From Deltaproteobacteria bacterium (lineage in GTDB: Bacteria; Desulfobacterota; Binatia; HRBIN30; JACQVA1), in NCBI GenBank assembly GCA_016210005.1, contig JACQVA010000012.1, forward strand, positions 62,001-126,000: a stretch of DNA of 64,000 bases, in the 5' to 3' direction. Below, piece by piece: positions 15,854 to 23,899 of this stretch. A program made the position numbers and the translations under genes. Under the pieces are notes generated by a model, which worked only from the letters and a program-made list of their open reading frames with translations, searched no databases and was not told the DNA's origin. Within the stretch, counting starts at the first letter, position 1. Each line of letters begins with the position of its first letter.

Positions 15854-17101
15854 TCATTTGCTCCGGCCGGGCGATCGCAGGAACGCGGCCAGGTGGCGCA
15901 TCTCGTCATTATCGAAACGCGGCCATGGCGACGGCAGCTGCGCCGCCGTCTTGGTGCTGGCGGCAGCGTGGTTCCACATGGCGGCGGCCCAATGCAGCGG
16001 CGAACGCAGCGCTTTGGCAGCGGCGAGATCCGGCCCGGTCTGCGACCCCTCAGCGCCGGCACTGTGGCACTGCGCGCACGACTTCTCCCGAAACAGCACC
16101 GCCCCCGTGCTCGGGTCGCCGCTCTCGTCCGTGTACTGGATGAAGTAAAGGTAGGCGAGAAGGTCCGCCATCTCGGGTTCCGCGAGTTTGGGTACCGGCA
16201 GGCCCAACTCTTTCATCTTCGCCCACATGGCTGGACCGTGATTCCAAAAGGCCGCCGCCAGGCCTCCGGCACGCCGTGCGGTTCGCTTGCCGAGGTCGGG
16301 GCCCACGGCGCCACCCACGCCGGCTACCGCGTGGCACTTAATGCAGCCCTTCTCGCGGAACAGCTTCTGACCCGCGCGCGGGTTTCCCGCCTGCGTGTAA
16401 GCGAGATCCAGGGCCGTCGCCGCGCGCAGCTCGCCGCGGATGAGGGCGACGATATCGTTTACATCGCCGTCCTCGAGACGGGGCCGCACGAGCTTCAGCT
16501 CGGTCATCTTGACCGCCATCTCCGGACCGTGGTTCCACAGCGCCTGGGCCATGAAGGCAGCCGACGCGTAATCCTTCAACTCGTCGAGTCGCGGGCCGAC
16601 GTTGCCGCCACGGCCGCGAAACTGGTGGCAGCGGGCGCACGAGCGTTGCCGGAAAAGCTGCTTCCCTCGCTCGGCATCGCCCAGCTCGCCGACAAACCTG
16701 ACGGAGAACAGGTAAGCCACCAGCTTGCCCATCTCCTCGGGTGAACACAGAACCGGCTCGCCCTGGCGCTGTCGCAGCGCCTCGATCGTTGCCGGTGTGT
16801 GATTCCACAGACTGCCGGCCAACTGCAGGGCGTCGCGCCAAGGGCCTTCGCGTCCAAGGTCGGGGCCGGCTACCGCGGCGTTGCCCTCGCCCCAGAGGCG
16901 GTGGCAGCGAACGCAGCCTTTGCTCTCGAATAGCGGCCGGCCTTCGATCAGCGGTTGATTGGGCGGCTCGATCTCGCCCGCTCGTCCCGGCTTCGGCAGC
17001 ACGCAAGCGAGCAGACCGAGCGTGCCGATCACTACAGCTGCGGCCTGCAGTAACCCCTTGCTACTGGTGTAAGCGAGAGCCAAACCCTTGGCATTTGCCA
17101 T
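15854..17101 (-). CDS. Four-domain cytochrome c (tandem class I hemes with WNH motif)
   Basis: A 415-residue protein from ATG 17101 (an earlier in-frame start adds 27 residues with no signal character). The N-terminus is a hydrophobic export/anchor segment (residues 16-33). Four tandem monoheme domains follow: CVRCH 63-67, CARCH 155-159, CIKCH 253-257, CAQCH 342-346. Each domain has a W-N-H motif 30-40 residues after its heme. Domains 2 and 3 read WNHGPEMAVKM and WNHGPAMWAKM, supplying Met as distal-ligand candidate. Domains 1 and 4 (WNHTPATIEAL, WNHAAASTKTA) lack Met there. First gene of the respiratory module, behind the sigma-54 regulator; stop lies 15 nt before the tetraheme start. Confidence 0.9.
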   Translation of the reverse strand: MANAKGLALAYTSSKGLLQAAAVVIGTLGLLACVLPKPGRAGEIEPPNQPLIEGRPLFESKGCVRCHRLWGEGNAAVAGPDLGREGPWRDALQLAGSLWNHTPATIEALRQRQGEPVLCSPEEMGKLVAYLFSVRFVGELGDAERGKQLFRQRSCARCHQFRGRGGNVGPRLDELKDYASAAFMAQALWNHGPEMAVKMTELKLVRPRLEDGDVNDIVALIRGELRAATALDLAYTQAGNPRAGQKLFREKGCIKCHAVAGVGGAVGPDLGKRTARRAGGLAAAFWNHGPAMWAKMKELGLPVPKLAEPEMADLLAYLYFIQYTDESGDPSTGAVLFREKSCAQCHSAGAEGSQTGPDLAAAKALRSPLHWAAAMWNHAAASTKTAAQLPSPWPRFDNDEMRHLAAFLRSPGRSK

Positions 17102-17149
17102 TCGTCTCACACTTCGAGCCGCTGCCGGCTCTTTCCCGCGCCGCGGCAG

Positions 17150-17165
17150 TGCCGCTGCCGTGCCG
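17150..17165 (-). promoter_or_regulatory. Candidate sigma-54 (-24/-12) promoter
   Basis: On the minus strand the sequence is CGGCAC-GGCAG-CGGCA. The invariant GG and GC doublets have the correct spacing for the sigma-54 consensus TGGCAC-N5-TTGCA; mismatches are C for the first T and CG for TT. Transcription would start about 39 nt before the four-domain cytochrome ATG at 17101. The surroundings are GC-rich, so a chance match is possible. Support comes from the sigma-54 activator gene directly upstream. Confidence 0.35.
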
Positions 17166-17201
17166 CCGTACTCTGCCCCCACACAGGCTCCATTCTAACT
17201 C

Positions 17202-17244
17202 CGCCACTGCGGGAAAGCACGCACGCCACTGGGGGAAATCCCCC
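17202..17244. promoter_or_regulatory. Candidate activator-binding repeats (UAS)
   Basis: Two 15-nt direct repeats, CGCCACTGCGGGAAA (17202-17216) and CGCCACTGGGGGAAA (17224-17238), differ at one base and are 22 nt apart start to start, that is two helical turns. The second overlaps the perfect palindrome GGGGGAAATCCCCC (17231-17244). They lie about 80 bp upstream of the start point predicted from the -24/-12 candidate, in the gap after the sigma-54 activator gene, the usual place for an enhancer site. Confidence 0.45.
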
Positions 17245-17259
17245 GCTGCGTGAATTCCC

Positions 17260-18687
17260 TCAGCTGCTGAATCCGAACTTCTGCATCCGATAGCGCAACG
17301 CATCTCTGCTGATCCCGAGAAGCTGGGCCGCCCGCGTCTGATTGCCCTCGGCTATCTCCAGTGACTGCCTAACAAATTCCTTTTCTACCTCCTCCAGCGA
17401 GATCCCTGCGGGCGGCAGCCGATAGGTGTTGCTGGTGGGCCACACCGCCGCTGCGCTTGCCGGGTCACTACCCGGGGGGAGTACCGATGCGCCGGCGAGT
17501 GCGCCCGGCGTGGTGATCTCGGGCGGCAGATGCTCAGGCAGAATGGTGTCGCCCCTTTCGAGGATCAAGATACGCTCCAGCAGGTTGCGCAGCTCACGCA
17601 CGTTGCCGGGCCAGGGGTAGGCCACCAACAGCTTGAGCGCCTCGGCCGAAATCTTGCGGAAGCTCTTGCGGAACTCGGCGTTGTACTTGGCCATGTAGTG
17701 GTGGAGCAGCGCCGGGATATCGTCGCGCCGCTCGCGCAGGGGCGGCAAGACGATGGGGATTACTTTCAAGCGATAGTAGAGGTCTTCGCGGAAGCGACCT
17801 TCGCGCACGGCGCTCTCCAGGTCAGCGTTGGTGGCGGCCACGATGCGGATGTCCACGTGGTGGTCAACGGTACCGCCGAGGCGCTTGAACTGCTTGCTCT
17901 CGATGAACTTGAGGAACTTGGCCTGTGAAACCAGGGGCATATCGCCGACCTCGTCCAAGAACAGCGTGCCGCCGCTGGCCAACTCCAGCAGGCCGCGCTT
18001 GGTGGCCTTGGCGTCGGTGAACGCCCCTTTTTCGTAGCCGAACAGCTCGCTCTCGAAGAGGGTCTCGGGCATGGCAGTGCAGGAGATATCTAAGAACGGG
18101 CCGTCGGCCCGGCGGCTGCAGTAATGGATGGCGCGGGCGAAGAGGTCCTTGCCGGTACCGTTCTCTCCGCGCAACAGGACCGTGGCGGCATCGCTCTGAG
18201 CGACCTTCTCCACCAGCCCCAAGACCTGGCGCATTCTTTCTGATTTGCCGATGATATTCTCCCAGCTGTACGCCTTCTTGCGTTCCTGACGCAGCTCGCC
18301 GACCTCGCGGCGCAGGCTAATGGTTTCCAGCGCCTTCTCGACGATGACTTCGAGCTCGTTGAAGTCGAACGGTTTCTTCAGGTAGTCGTACGCCCCCAAG
18401 CGGGTGGCCTCGACGGCCGTACGAATCTCGCCGAAAGCGGTCATGATGATGACCGCCACTTCCGATCCGGCTTCGTCCTTCAGGCTCTTGAGCACGGTGA
18501 GACCGTCACCGTCGGGCAGCCGCAGATCGAGGAACACCACGTCGGGTGCGAGCTCGCGAAACAGCGCCGTACCCTCGGCGGCGCTTTCGGCGCTGGCGAC
18601 CTCGTAATCGGCGGCCCGCAACGTTTGCTCAACGGACCACCGGATCATCGATTCGTCGTCGATGACGAGCACCTTGGCCTTGGGCAT
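17260..18687 (-). CDS. NtrC-family sigma-54-dependent response regulator
   Basis: A 475-residue activator with three domains. Receiver 1-125: [12 protein letters not shown], phospho-acceptor Asp in [14 protein letters not shown], Lys in [11 protein letters not shown]+ domain about 145-380: Walker [10 protein letters not shown], Walker [14 protein letters not shown], sensor and arginine residues in [14 protein letters not shown]-terminal Fis-type helix-turn-helix: [20 protein letters not shown]. The sigma-54 contact loop is GAFTDA (221-226), not the canonical GAFTGA; this variant exists in other NtrC relatives. Its gene follows the sensor kinase gene by 6 nt, and the respiratory operon starts immediately downstream, the likely target. 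Confidence 0.95.
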   Translation of the reverse strand: MPKAKVLVIDDESMIRWSVEQTLRAADYEVASAESAAEGTALFRELAPDVVFLDLRLPDGDGLTVLKSLKDEAGSEVAVIIMTAFGEIRTAVEATRLGAYDYLKKPFDFNELEVIVEKALETISLRREVGELRQERKKAYSWENIIGKSERMRQVLGLVEKVAQSDAATVLLRGENGTGKDLFARAIHYCSRRADGPFLDISCTAMPETLFESELFGYEKGAFTDAKATKRGLLELASGGTLFLDEVGDMPLVSQAKFLKFIESKQFKRLGGTVDHHVDIRIVAATNADLESAVREGRFREDLYYRLKVIPIVLPPLRERRDDIPALLHHYMAKYNAEFRKSFRKISAEALKLLVAYPWPGNVRELRNLLERILILERGDTILPEHLPPEITTPGALAGASVLPPGSDPASAAAVWPTSNTYRLPPAGISLEEVEKEFVRQSLEIAEGNQTRAAQLLGISRDALRYRMQKFGFSS

Positions 18688-18693
18688 GGCGGG

Positions 18694-20223
18694 CTACGTC
18701 TCCTGACTCGGTGGGGTAAGGGCGGGCAGTTCGACGCGGACGCAGGTGCCGCTGCCGGGGGCGCTGCGCAGCGAAATCCGCCCCCGATGCTGCTCGATGA
18801 TTTGTTTGGCGATCGGCAGCCCCAGCCCGGTTCCCTGGGCTTTGGTGCTGAAGAACGGGAGAAAAGCCTTGGCCGCCTCTTCGGCGGTCATGCCCTTGCC
18901 CGTGTCTTCAATCTCGATGCAAGCCAAGCCCGCAGCGCCGTTGTCTCTCGCCACCTCCGTGCGCAACGCGACCTGCCCACCCGCGGCCGTGGCTTGGATG
19001 GCATTGAGAATGAGGTTTATCAGCACTTGCTGGATTTGGTACGGGTCGGCATTGACCGTTGCGGCACTGCCGTTCTCTTCCGCGCCCGGGGCGGTCTGCT
19101 TGATGAGATGCACCCGTGCTTTCTTGGCTTCGCTCTGCACCAGCGACAGCGCCAGGCCGACTATGTCGTCGAGTTTGACGGGGTGGAGCTGCGGCTGCGA
19201 GGGGCGCGAATAGTGAAGGATATCTTCCACGGACTTGTTCAGGCGATCGATCAGGTGGTGGGTTTGCCGAACCACCTCGCGGCGCGGATCGTCGCTGGGA
19301 AAATCCCGGCTCAAGACCGAAAGGACGCCGCTGATACCGGTCAGGGGATTGCGGATTTCGTGCGCCACCGCGGCTGCCATCTCGCCGATCGTGGCCAGGC
19401 GATCGGCCCGCGCCAATTGCTCCTGGTGGTAGCGTTCGAGTTGATCTTGGGCAATGTCGAGCTTGGAAATCATGTCGTTGAAATGCCGCGCCAGCCAGCC
19501 GATCTCGTCGCTCTTGCGTGCGTTGGCGCGAACGCTGAGGTCCCCACGCTCAGCTCGCTCCATCACCTCCACCAGCTGTTGCAGCGGGTGATCGACCAGT
19601 ACCGTCAGCGACAGCCAGATGCCGATGGCTATCACGCCCAGTGTGATCAGCGTGGCCACCAGCGCGGAGCGTTTGAGGACGGCCAGCTGTGCCCGCATGC
19701 CGTCGAGCGAAAGGCTGACCTGTAGTACGCCCAAGATCTTGTGCGTCGCGTCGTGGCAGGAGACGCACTCCGGCCGGTTGAACAGCGGTTGCGCCAGCGT
19801 CAGGTTGACGTTGCCGCCTTCGCGGACCACGATGGGGTCGACTTGCCCGTAGTGGCGAGTCAGCTCCGCCGCGCTCAGTTGTGTGCCGAGCTCGGCCACG
19901 TCGGACGAGTACTTGATTACCCCGTGCGCATCAAAGAGCCGCACGCTCCGAATGTCCTGGTGGCCGGTGGTGACTTCGACCACCCGCTGGACGGACTCTC
20001 GTTCGCCCACGAGCATGCAGGTGGTAATGATCGTCTTACCCAGCATCTCGTGCAGCGCCCGCAGGCGCGCCTGTGCCGCCCGTTGCAGCTGCTGCTCTTG
20101 CGTGCGGATCGCGCTCCACGGTGCGATTCCAACGGTGAGGGCTAGGATGGTGACGATGAACAGGCTGAGCTTGAGCTTGAGGCTGCTGCCGATCGCAGCC
20201 GCTATCCGCGTGGCGAAGCCCAT
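18694..20223 (-). CDS. Sensor histidine kinase with periplasmic c-type heme motif
   Basis: A 509-residue kinase. Helix 1 is about 15-37 (LKLSLFIVTILALTVGIAPW), the periplasmic domain about 38-188, helix 2 about 189-212, then HAMP (DHPLQQLVEVMERAERGDLS), HisKA with AAAVAHEIRNPLTGI, and HATPase_c with NLILNAIQATAAGG, GKGM and STKAQGTGLGLPIAKQI. The periplasmic domain contains ECVSCHDATH, a CxxCH site at 153-157, in a segment resembling known tandem-sensor domains that bind heme c covalently. The kinase therefore probably senses redox state, oxygen or another heme ligand in the periplasm and phosphorylates the adjacent sigma-54 activator. The cytochrome operon downstream fits that role. Confidence 0.93.
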   Translation of the reverse strand: MGFATRIAAAIGSSLKLKLSLFIVTILALTVGIAPWSAIRTQEQQLQRAAQARLRALHEMLGKTIITTCMLVGERESVQRVVEVTTGHQDIRSVRLFDAHGVIKYSSDVAELGTQLSAAELTRHYGQVDPIVVREGGNVNLTLAQPLFNRPECVSCHDATHKILGVLQVSLSLDGMRAQLAVLKRSALVATLITLGVIAIGIWLSLTVLVDHPLQQLVEVMERAERGDLSVRANARKSDEIGWLARHFNDMISKLDIAQDQLERYHQEQLARADRLATIGEMAAAVAHEIRNPLTGISGVLSVLSRDFPSDDPRREVVRQTHHLIDRLNKSVEDILHYSRPSQPQLHPVKLDDIVGLALSLVQSEAKKARVHLIKQTAPGAEENGSAATVNADPYQIQQVLINLILNAIQATAAGGQVALRTEVARDNGAAGLACIEIEDTGKGMTAEEAAKAFLPFFSTKAQGTGLGLPIAKQIIEQHRGRISLRSAPGSGTCVRVELPALTPPSQET

Positions 20224-20301
20224 CGGCGGCGGTCAGGTGCGCGTCGCCGACTCGCGGATGGCTAGTGATATGCGCCCGGCAGCCATTGATCCGATCGGCT
20301 C

Positions 20302-20706
20302 CTAGCGATCACGAGCCGGGGCCGCACCATCCGGCGAATCGTACTTCGATGGGCAACTCGCCAGGATCGCTTGCGCCCGCAACTCGCCGCCGTCGAGGCG
20401 CCCCTCAACTATGACCTCGCGGCCGTCGCTGAAGAGGTCCGGCAGCAGACCGTCGTAGCGAACGCGCAGCTGCTGCCGGCTGTCACTGAGGACGAACGCC
20501 AACCGCGGCTCCTCGGCGTGCCGTGCGATGCTGCCGCCCTGGACTTTGCCTTTGACCCGCACGGTCGCCCCGCCATGCGCCGATTCGGCCGCCTCGCTGA
20601 CGGTCAGATAATACGTGGCCGAGTCGAGCGTGGCGGTGGATACCAGATAGCTCACCGCCAGAACGATTCCCCCACCACCCAGAACGAACTTCAGCCGCCT
20701 GTGCAT
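20302..20706 (-). CDS. ccmE: Heme chaperone CcmE, CxxxY variant
   Basis: A 134-residue protein with one N-terminal membrane anchor (FVLGGGGIVLAVSYLVS) and the CcmE OB-fold: YYLTVSEAAE, VRVKGKVQGGSI, LAFVLSDSRQQLRVRYDG, LPDLFSDGREVIVEGRL. In canonical CcmE a His in H-D-x-x-Y binds heme; here the segment is SCPSKYD, with Cys118 and Tyr122, the C-x3-Y type known from archaea and Desulfovibrio. It carries heme in the periplasm for attachment to apocytochromes c, matching the many CxxCH proteins encoded downstream. No other ccm gene is in the window. It is the first gene upstream of the kinase on the same strand. Confidence 0.9.
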   Translation of the reverse strand: MHRRLKFVLGGGGIVLAVSYLVSTATLDSATYYLTVSEAAESAHGGATVRVKGKVQGGSIARHAEEPRLAFVLSDSRQQLRVRYDGLLPDLFSDGREVIVEGRLDGGELRAQAILASCPSKYDSPDGAAPARDR

Positions 20707-20723
20707 GGCCTAGCTTTACCTCC

Positions 20724-21044
20724 CCGTTTACGGGCACATCGCCGATGTCGTTACCTCGGTCAGCGATGATCCATGCCCCTCTGCCCTTCGGGTGCGGGAA
20801 AAGGGGGCAAAGATCGCTTGCATCGGAGCGCCCGTATCGCCCGCCGATCCATTTACGGCGAATTTCACGGCATGACAACCGAGAAAGGCTTATGTGGAGC
20901 ACAACCGTCTCTCATAACCCTGTCAGGCGGCCAATTCGATTTTGCCTATGGTCCTCTAGCGCGCTATGGGAGCACCGTGTCGGTGTTCGAACCAAGCCAG
21001 CTTCGCCCACGTTTTGGGAGCGCTTCCCCGGCTGGCGCTGCCCG
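20724..21044. other. Divergent intergenic region, ccmE / acyl-CoA ligase
   Basis: 321 nt between the two divergent starts. The frame of the ligase stays open upstream of 21045, but the translation there has no family similarity and many Arg and Pro residues. No clear promoter boxes, riboswitch or RNA gene were found. The palindromic GGTGTTCGAACC at about 20986-20994 is not part of a foldable tRNA. Confidence 0.4.
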
Positions 21045-22556
21045 ATGATCTTCGAGCAGGCAAGAGCACGCCCGGGTGCGGTGGCACTCGATGATCTGAC
21101 GTGCCGGCGCACTTGGGCCGAGCTGATCGATCGCAGCACGCGGGTGGCGCACTTGTTGCGCGACGAATTCGGCTTGCGGCCGAATCAGCACGCAGCCGTG
21201 TTGATGGGCAATCGCGTCGAGTTCATCGAGTTGGTCCTCGGAGCCATGCTCGCCGGCATCTGGCTGACGCCCATCAACCGCCACCTACAAGCTGAGGAAG
21301 TGGCCTATATCGGCGCCGACTCCGGGGCGCGGGTGGTGTTTGTCGACGCGGACCATGAAGCGATCGCTCGCCAAACCCCAACCGCGGCGGTGGTGCTGGC
21401 GGGAGATGAACTCGATCGCGCGCTGGCGCGAGTATCGGACGAACCGCTGTCGCTCGCTGGCCCCGCCGGCGCCACGATGATTTATACCAGCGGTACCAGC
21501 GGCCGGCCCAAGGGCGTCAAACGCGCCCGCCCGGCGACGTTGGGAGCGGCGCTGGCTGCTGCCGCCGCCGCCGGCCGAGCGCTCGGACTCGACGGCAGCG
21601 GGCCTCATCTGGTCACCGGGCCGCTCTACCACGCCGCGCCGCTGCTGTTCGCGATGTACGACCAGGCCAATGGCGCCCCGATTGTCATCATGCCGCGCTG
21701 GGATGCCGAGCCGACGCTGCACCTGATTCGGGAGCGCGAGATTCGACACACCCACATGGTACCGACGATGTTCGTAAGGCTGCTGCGGCTCGATGAAGCG
21801 GTGCAAAACCAGTTCGACCCGTCTTCACTGCGCGTGGTGCTGCACGGGGCGGCGCCGATCGCGCCGGCGGTGAAACGGCGCATGATCGAGTGGTGGGGCA
21901 AAGTCCTGGTCGAGTACTGGGGTGCCACCGAGGGCGGCGTGTGCACGCTCGTCGATTCGGCCGATTGGCTGGCGCACCCCGGCACCGTCGGCCGGCCCAC
22001 GGCCAACTTCGAGGTGTTTGCCGCCGGCGACAACGGCCGGCGCTTGCCCCCGGACGAGATCGGGGTCCTCTACTGCCGCCACCGGCATCTGGCCACGGTC
22101 TTCGAGTACCACGGCGCGCCCGAGAAGACCGCGGCGAGCTACTTGGAACCGGGCGTATTCACGACCGGTGATATAGGCCGGGTCGATGCCGCCGGCTACG
22201 TCTACCTCACCGATCGCCAGTCGAACCTGATCATCGCCGGGGGCGTCAATATCTACCCGGCCGAGATCGAGCAGGTGTTGCAGCAGCATCCGGCGGTAGC
22301 TGACGCGGCCGTGTTCGGGATTCCCGACGATGAATGGGGCGAGAGCGTGAAGGCGGCCGTCGAGCTGGCCCCGGGGCGCCAGCCGTCTGCGGCATTGGCA
22401 GCCGAGATTCTGGCCTTCGCCCGCCAGCACTTGGCTGCCTACAAGGTGCCGCGCTCGATTGACTTCGAGGCCGAACTCCCCCGCCATCCGACCGGCAAGC
22501 TCTACACCCGCCGGTTACGCGACCGCCATTGGAAAGGGCGGGAGCGCAGGATCTGA
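21045..22556 (+). CDS. Fatty-acyl/aryl-CoA ligase (AMP-forming)
   Basis: A 503-residue ANL-superfamily enzyme starting at ATG 21045, where similarity begins (MIFEQARARPGAVALDDLTC). The P-loop is MIYTSGTSGRPKGVKRA, the A5-type motif EYWGATEGG, the ATP-binding motif VFTTGDIGRVDAAGYVYLTDR, and the C-terminal lysine PTGKLYTRRL. It activates a carboxylic acid with ATP to an acyl-adenylate and then an acyl-CoA. Chain length and substrate cannot be read from sequence; the two acyl-CoA dehydrogenases encoded next to it on the other strand point to fatty acid, aromatic or steroid side-chain degradation. Confidence 0.9.
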   Translation: MIFEQARARPGAVALDDLTCRRTWAELIDRSTRVAHLLRDEFGLRPNQHAAVLMGNRVEFIELVLGAMLAGIWLTPINRHLQAEEVAYIGADSGARVVFVDADHEAIARQTPTAAVVLAGDELDRALARVSDEPLSLAGPAGATMIYTSGTSGRPKGVKRARPATLGAALAAAAAAGRALGLDGSGPHLVTGPLYHAAPLLFAMYDQANGAPIVIMPRWDAEPTLHLIREREIRHTHMVPTMFVRLLRLDEAVQNQFDPSSLRVVLHGAAPIAPAVKRRMIEWWGKVLVEYWGATEGGVCTLVDSADWLAHPGTVGRPTANFEVFAAGDNGRRLPPDEIGVLYCRHRHLATVFEYHGAPEKTAASYLEPGVFTTGDIGRVDAAGYVYLTDRQSNLIIAGGVNIYPAEIEQVLQQHPAVADAAVFGIPDDEWGESVKAAVELAPGRQPSAALAAEILAFARQHLAAYKVPRSIDFEAELPRHPTGKLYTRRLRDRHWKGRERRI

Positions 22557-22564
22557 CAACAGCT

Positions 22565-22693
22565 CGCGCTGAGTTGTCGGCTGGTTCTCTCCGCGTGCCC
22601 GGGGGCGCCCGTCGCGACGAACAGCCGGTGCGCTTCGCGCAGCTCGCGCCGGTGCGCGGCTTCGTCGCCGAGCAACCGCGCCAGCTCGGCGCG
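22565..22693 (-). pseudogene. Remnant of an AAA-ATPase/adenylate cyclase-type C-terminus
   Basis: In the same frame as the acyl-CoA dehydrogenase, directly after its stop, 43 codons read RAELARLLGDEAAHRRELRE, then AHRLFVATGAPGHAERTSRQ. This is very similar to the tetratricopeptide-like end of class III adenylate cyclase/AAA-ATPase regulators, whose last residues commonly read REAHRLF-x-x-x-GA-x-x-HAER. No start codon or other part of that gene is nearby. It appears to be a leftover 3' end; it could alternatively be readthrough sequence, which is less likely. Confidence 0.5.
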
Positions 22694-23842
22694 CTATTTC
22701 CCGGCTCGCGGCAGCTTGAGCACGCGTTGGGCGACGATGTCGCGCTGGATCTGTGAGGTACCGCCGAAGATGGATTGGGCGCGCGACCAGAAATAGAGGT
22801 CGAGGTCGAGGCCGTCTTCGAGCAGCGGCTCCGCACCGCGCAGGTCCATCATCGCCCGGTGCAGGCTCTGGTCGGTGCGCGTCATCAGCAGCTTGTCGAT
22901 CGAGCCCTCCGGCCCCGGGGTCGATCCGTCCATGCGACTCGACAGCGTTCGTTGCACTTGCACCTGGAGCGCGCGCAGATCGACGTACGCCTTCGCCAGC
23001 GCCGCTCGCAGCGCCGGCTCGGTCCGCAGGCTGCCGGCACGCGCCTGGTCTTCGAGCAGGCGTAGCGTGCGCGCAAAGCGGGACACCCAGCCGATGTCGG
23101 CCGGCCCGCGTTCGTAGCCCAGCAGTGACATCGCGATCGCCCATCCCTGACCGGGCCTGCCGAGCAGGTTGGCCGCGTCCACCTCGGCGCCGTCGAAGAA
23201 CACCTCGGCGAATTCGCGCGTGCCGCTGGCGGTCACGATCGCCCGGCAGTCGATGCCCGGCGTGCGCATCGGCACCAACAACACGGAGATGCCGTGGTGG
23301 CGGCACGACCCCGGCTCAGAACGCGCCAGCAACAAACACCAGTCGGCCCCTACCGCCTCGCTGGTCCAGATCTTTTGCCCGGTGATGCGGTAGCCGGTTA
23401 CGGCACCGTTCATCTCGACCGCTTGCGCGCGTGTCGACAGGTTGGCCAAATCCGAACCCGCGCCCGGCTCACTGAACCCCTGACACCAACGGACCTGGCT
23501 CGACAGCAGACCGGGCAAATGCCGCCGCCTCTGCTCCTCGCTACCGTGGAGGCGAATGGCGTTGGCAATGTGGCCGAACGCCGGCCCCGGCGGTGCGCCG
23601 GCAGCGCCCAGCTCATCGTTGAAGATGGCCTCGTACGTCGGGGGCAGCCCACGGCCGCCAGACTCGACAGGAAATGACAGGCCGACGTACCCAGCCGCGT
23701 AGAGCCGGCGATGCCAGGCCAAGAGAAACGCCGCCCGCGCTTCGGGCTCCACCGGGATCGGCTCGCCGGGGGCGTGCTCGGTAAGCCAACCGCGGAACTG
23801 GCTGCGGAAGTCGCGTTCTTCGGGGCTATCGCGGAAATCCAT
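22694..23842 (-). CDS. Acyl-CoA dehydrogenase, subunit 1 of an adjacent pair
   Basis: A 382-residue flavoprotein of FadE type: N-terminal helical domain (RDSPEERDFRSQFRGWLTEH), beta domain with QGFSEPGAGSDLANLSTRA and YRITGQKIWTSEAVGADWCL (FAD and acyl binding), and C-terminal domain ending FGGTSQIQRDIVAQRVLKLP. It would introduce an alpha-beta double bond into an acyl-CoA. It lies 57 nt downstream of a second, shorter acyl-CoA dehydrogenase gene on the same strand. Such pairs often form alpha2-beta2 heterotetramers in steroid and related catabolism, which is an inference here. Confidence 0.93.
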   Translation of the reverse strand: MDFRDSPEERDFRSQFRGWLTEHAPGEPIPVEPEARAAFLLAWHRRLYAAGYVGLSFPVESGGRGLPPTYEAIFNDELGAAGAPPGPAFGHIANAIRLHGSEEQRRRHLPGLLSSQVRWCQGFSEPGAGSDLANLSTRAQAVEMNGAVTGYRITGQKIWTSEAVGADWCLLLARSEPGSCRHHGISVLLVPMRTPGIDCRAIVTASGTREFAEVFFDGAEVDAANLLGRPGQGWAIAMSLLGYERGPADIGWVSRFARTLRLLEDQARAGSLRTEPALRAALAKAYVDLRALQVQVQRTLSSRMDGSTPGPEGSIDKLLMTRTDQSLHRAMMDLRGAEPLLEDGLDLDLYFWSRAQSIFGGTSQIQRDIVAQRVLKLPRAGK

Positions 23843-23899
23843 TTGTGTTATCGATGCTCACAGCTGGACGCCTAGCTCAGAGAGCCGCGGAACATCTCA

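Noticed and set aside
20980-21000. TTCGAAC motif suggesting a tRNA T-loop
   Set aside because: Flanking bases do not form T, anticodon or acceptor stems and no CCA end follows.
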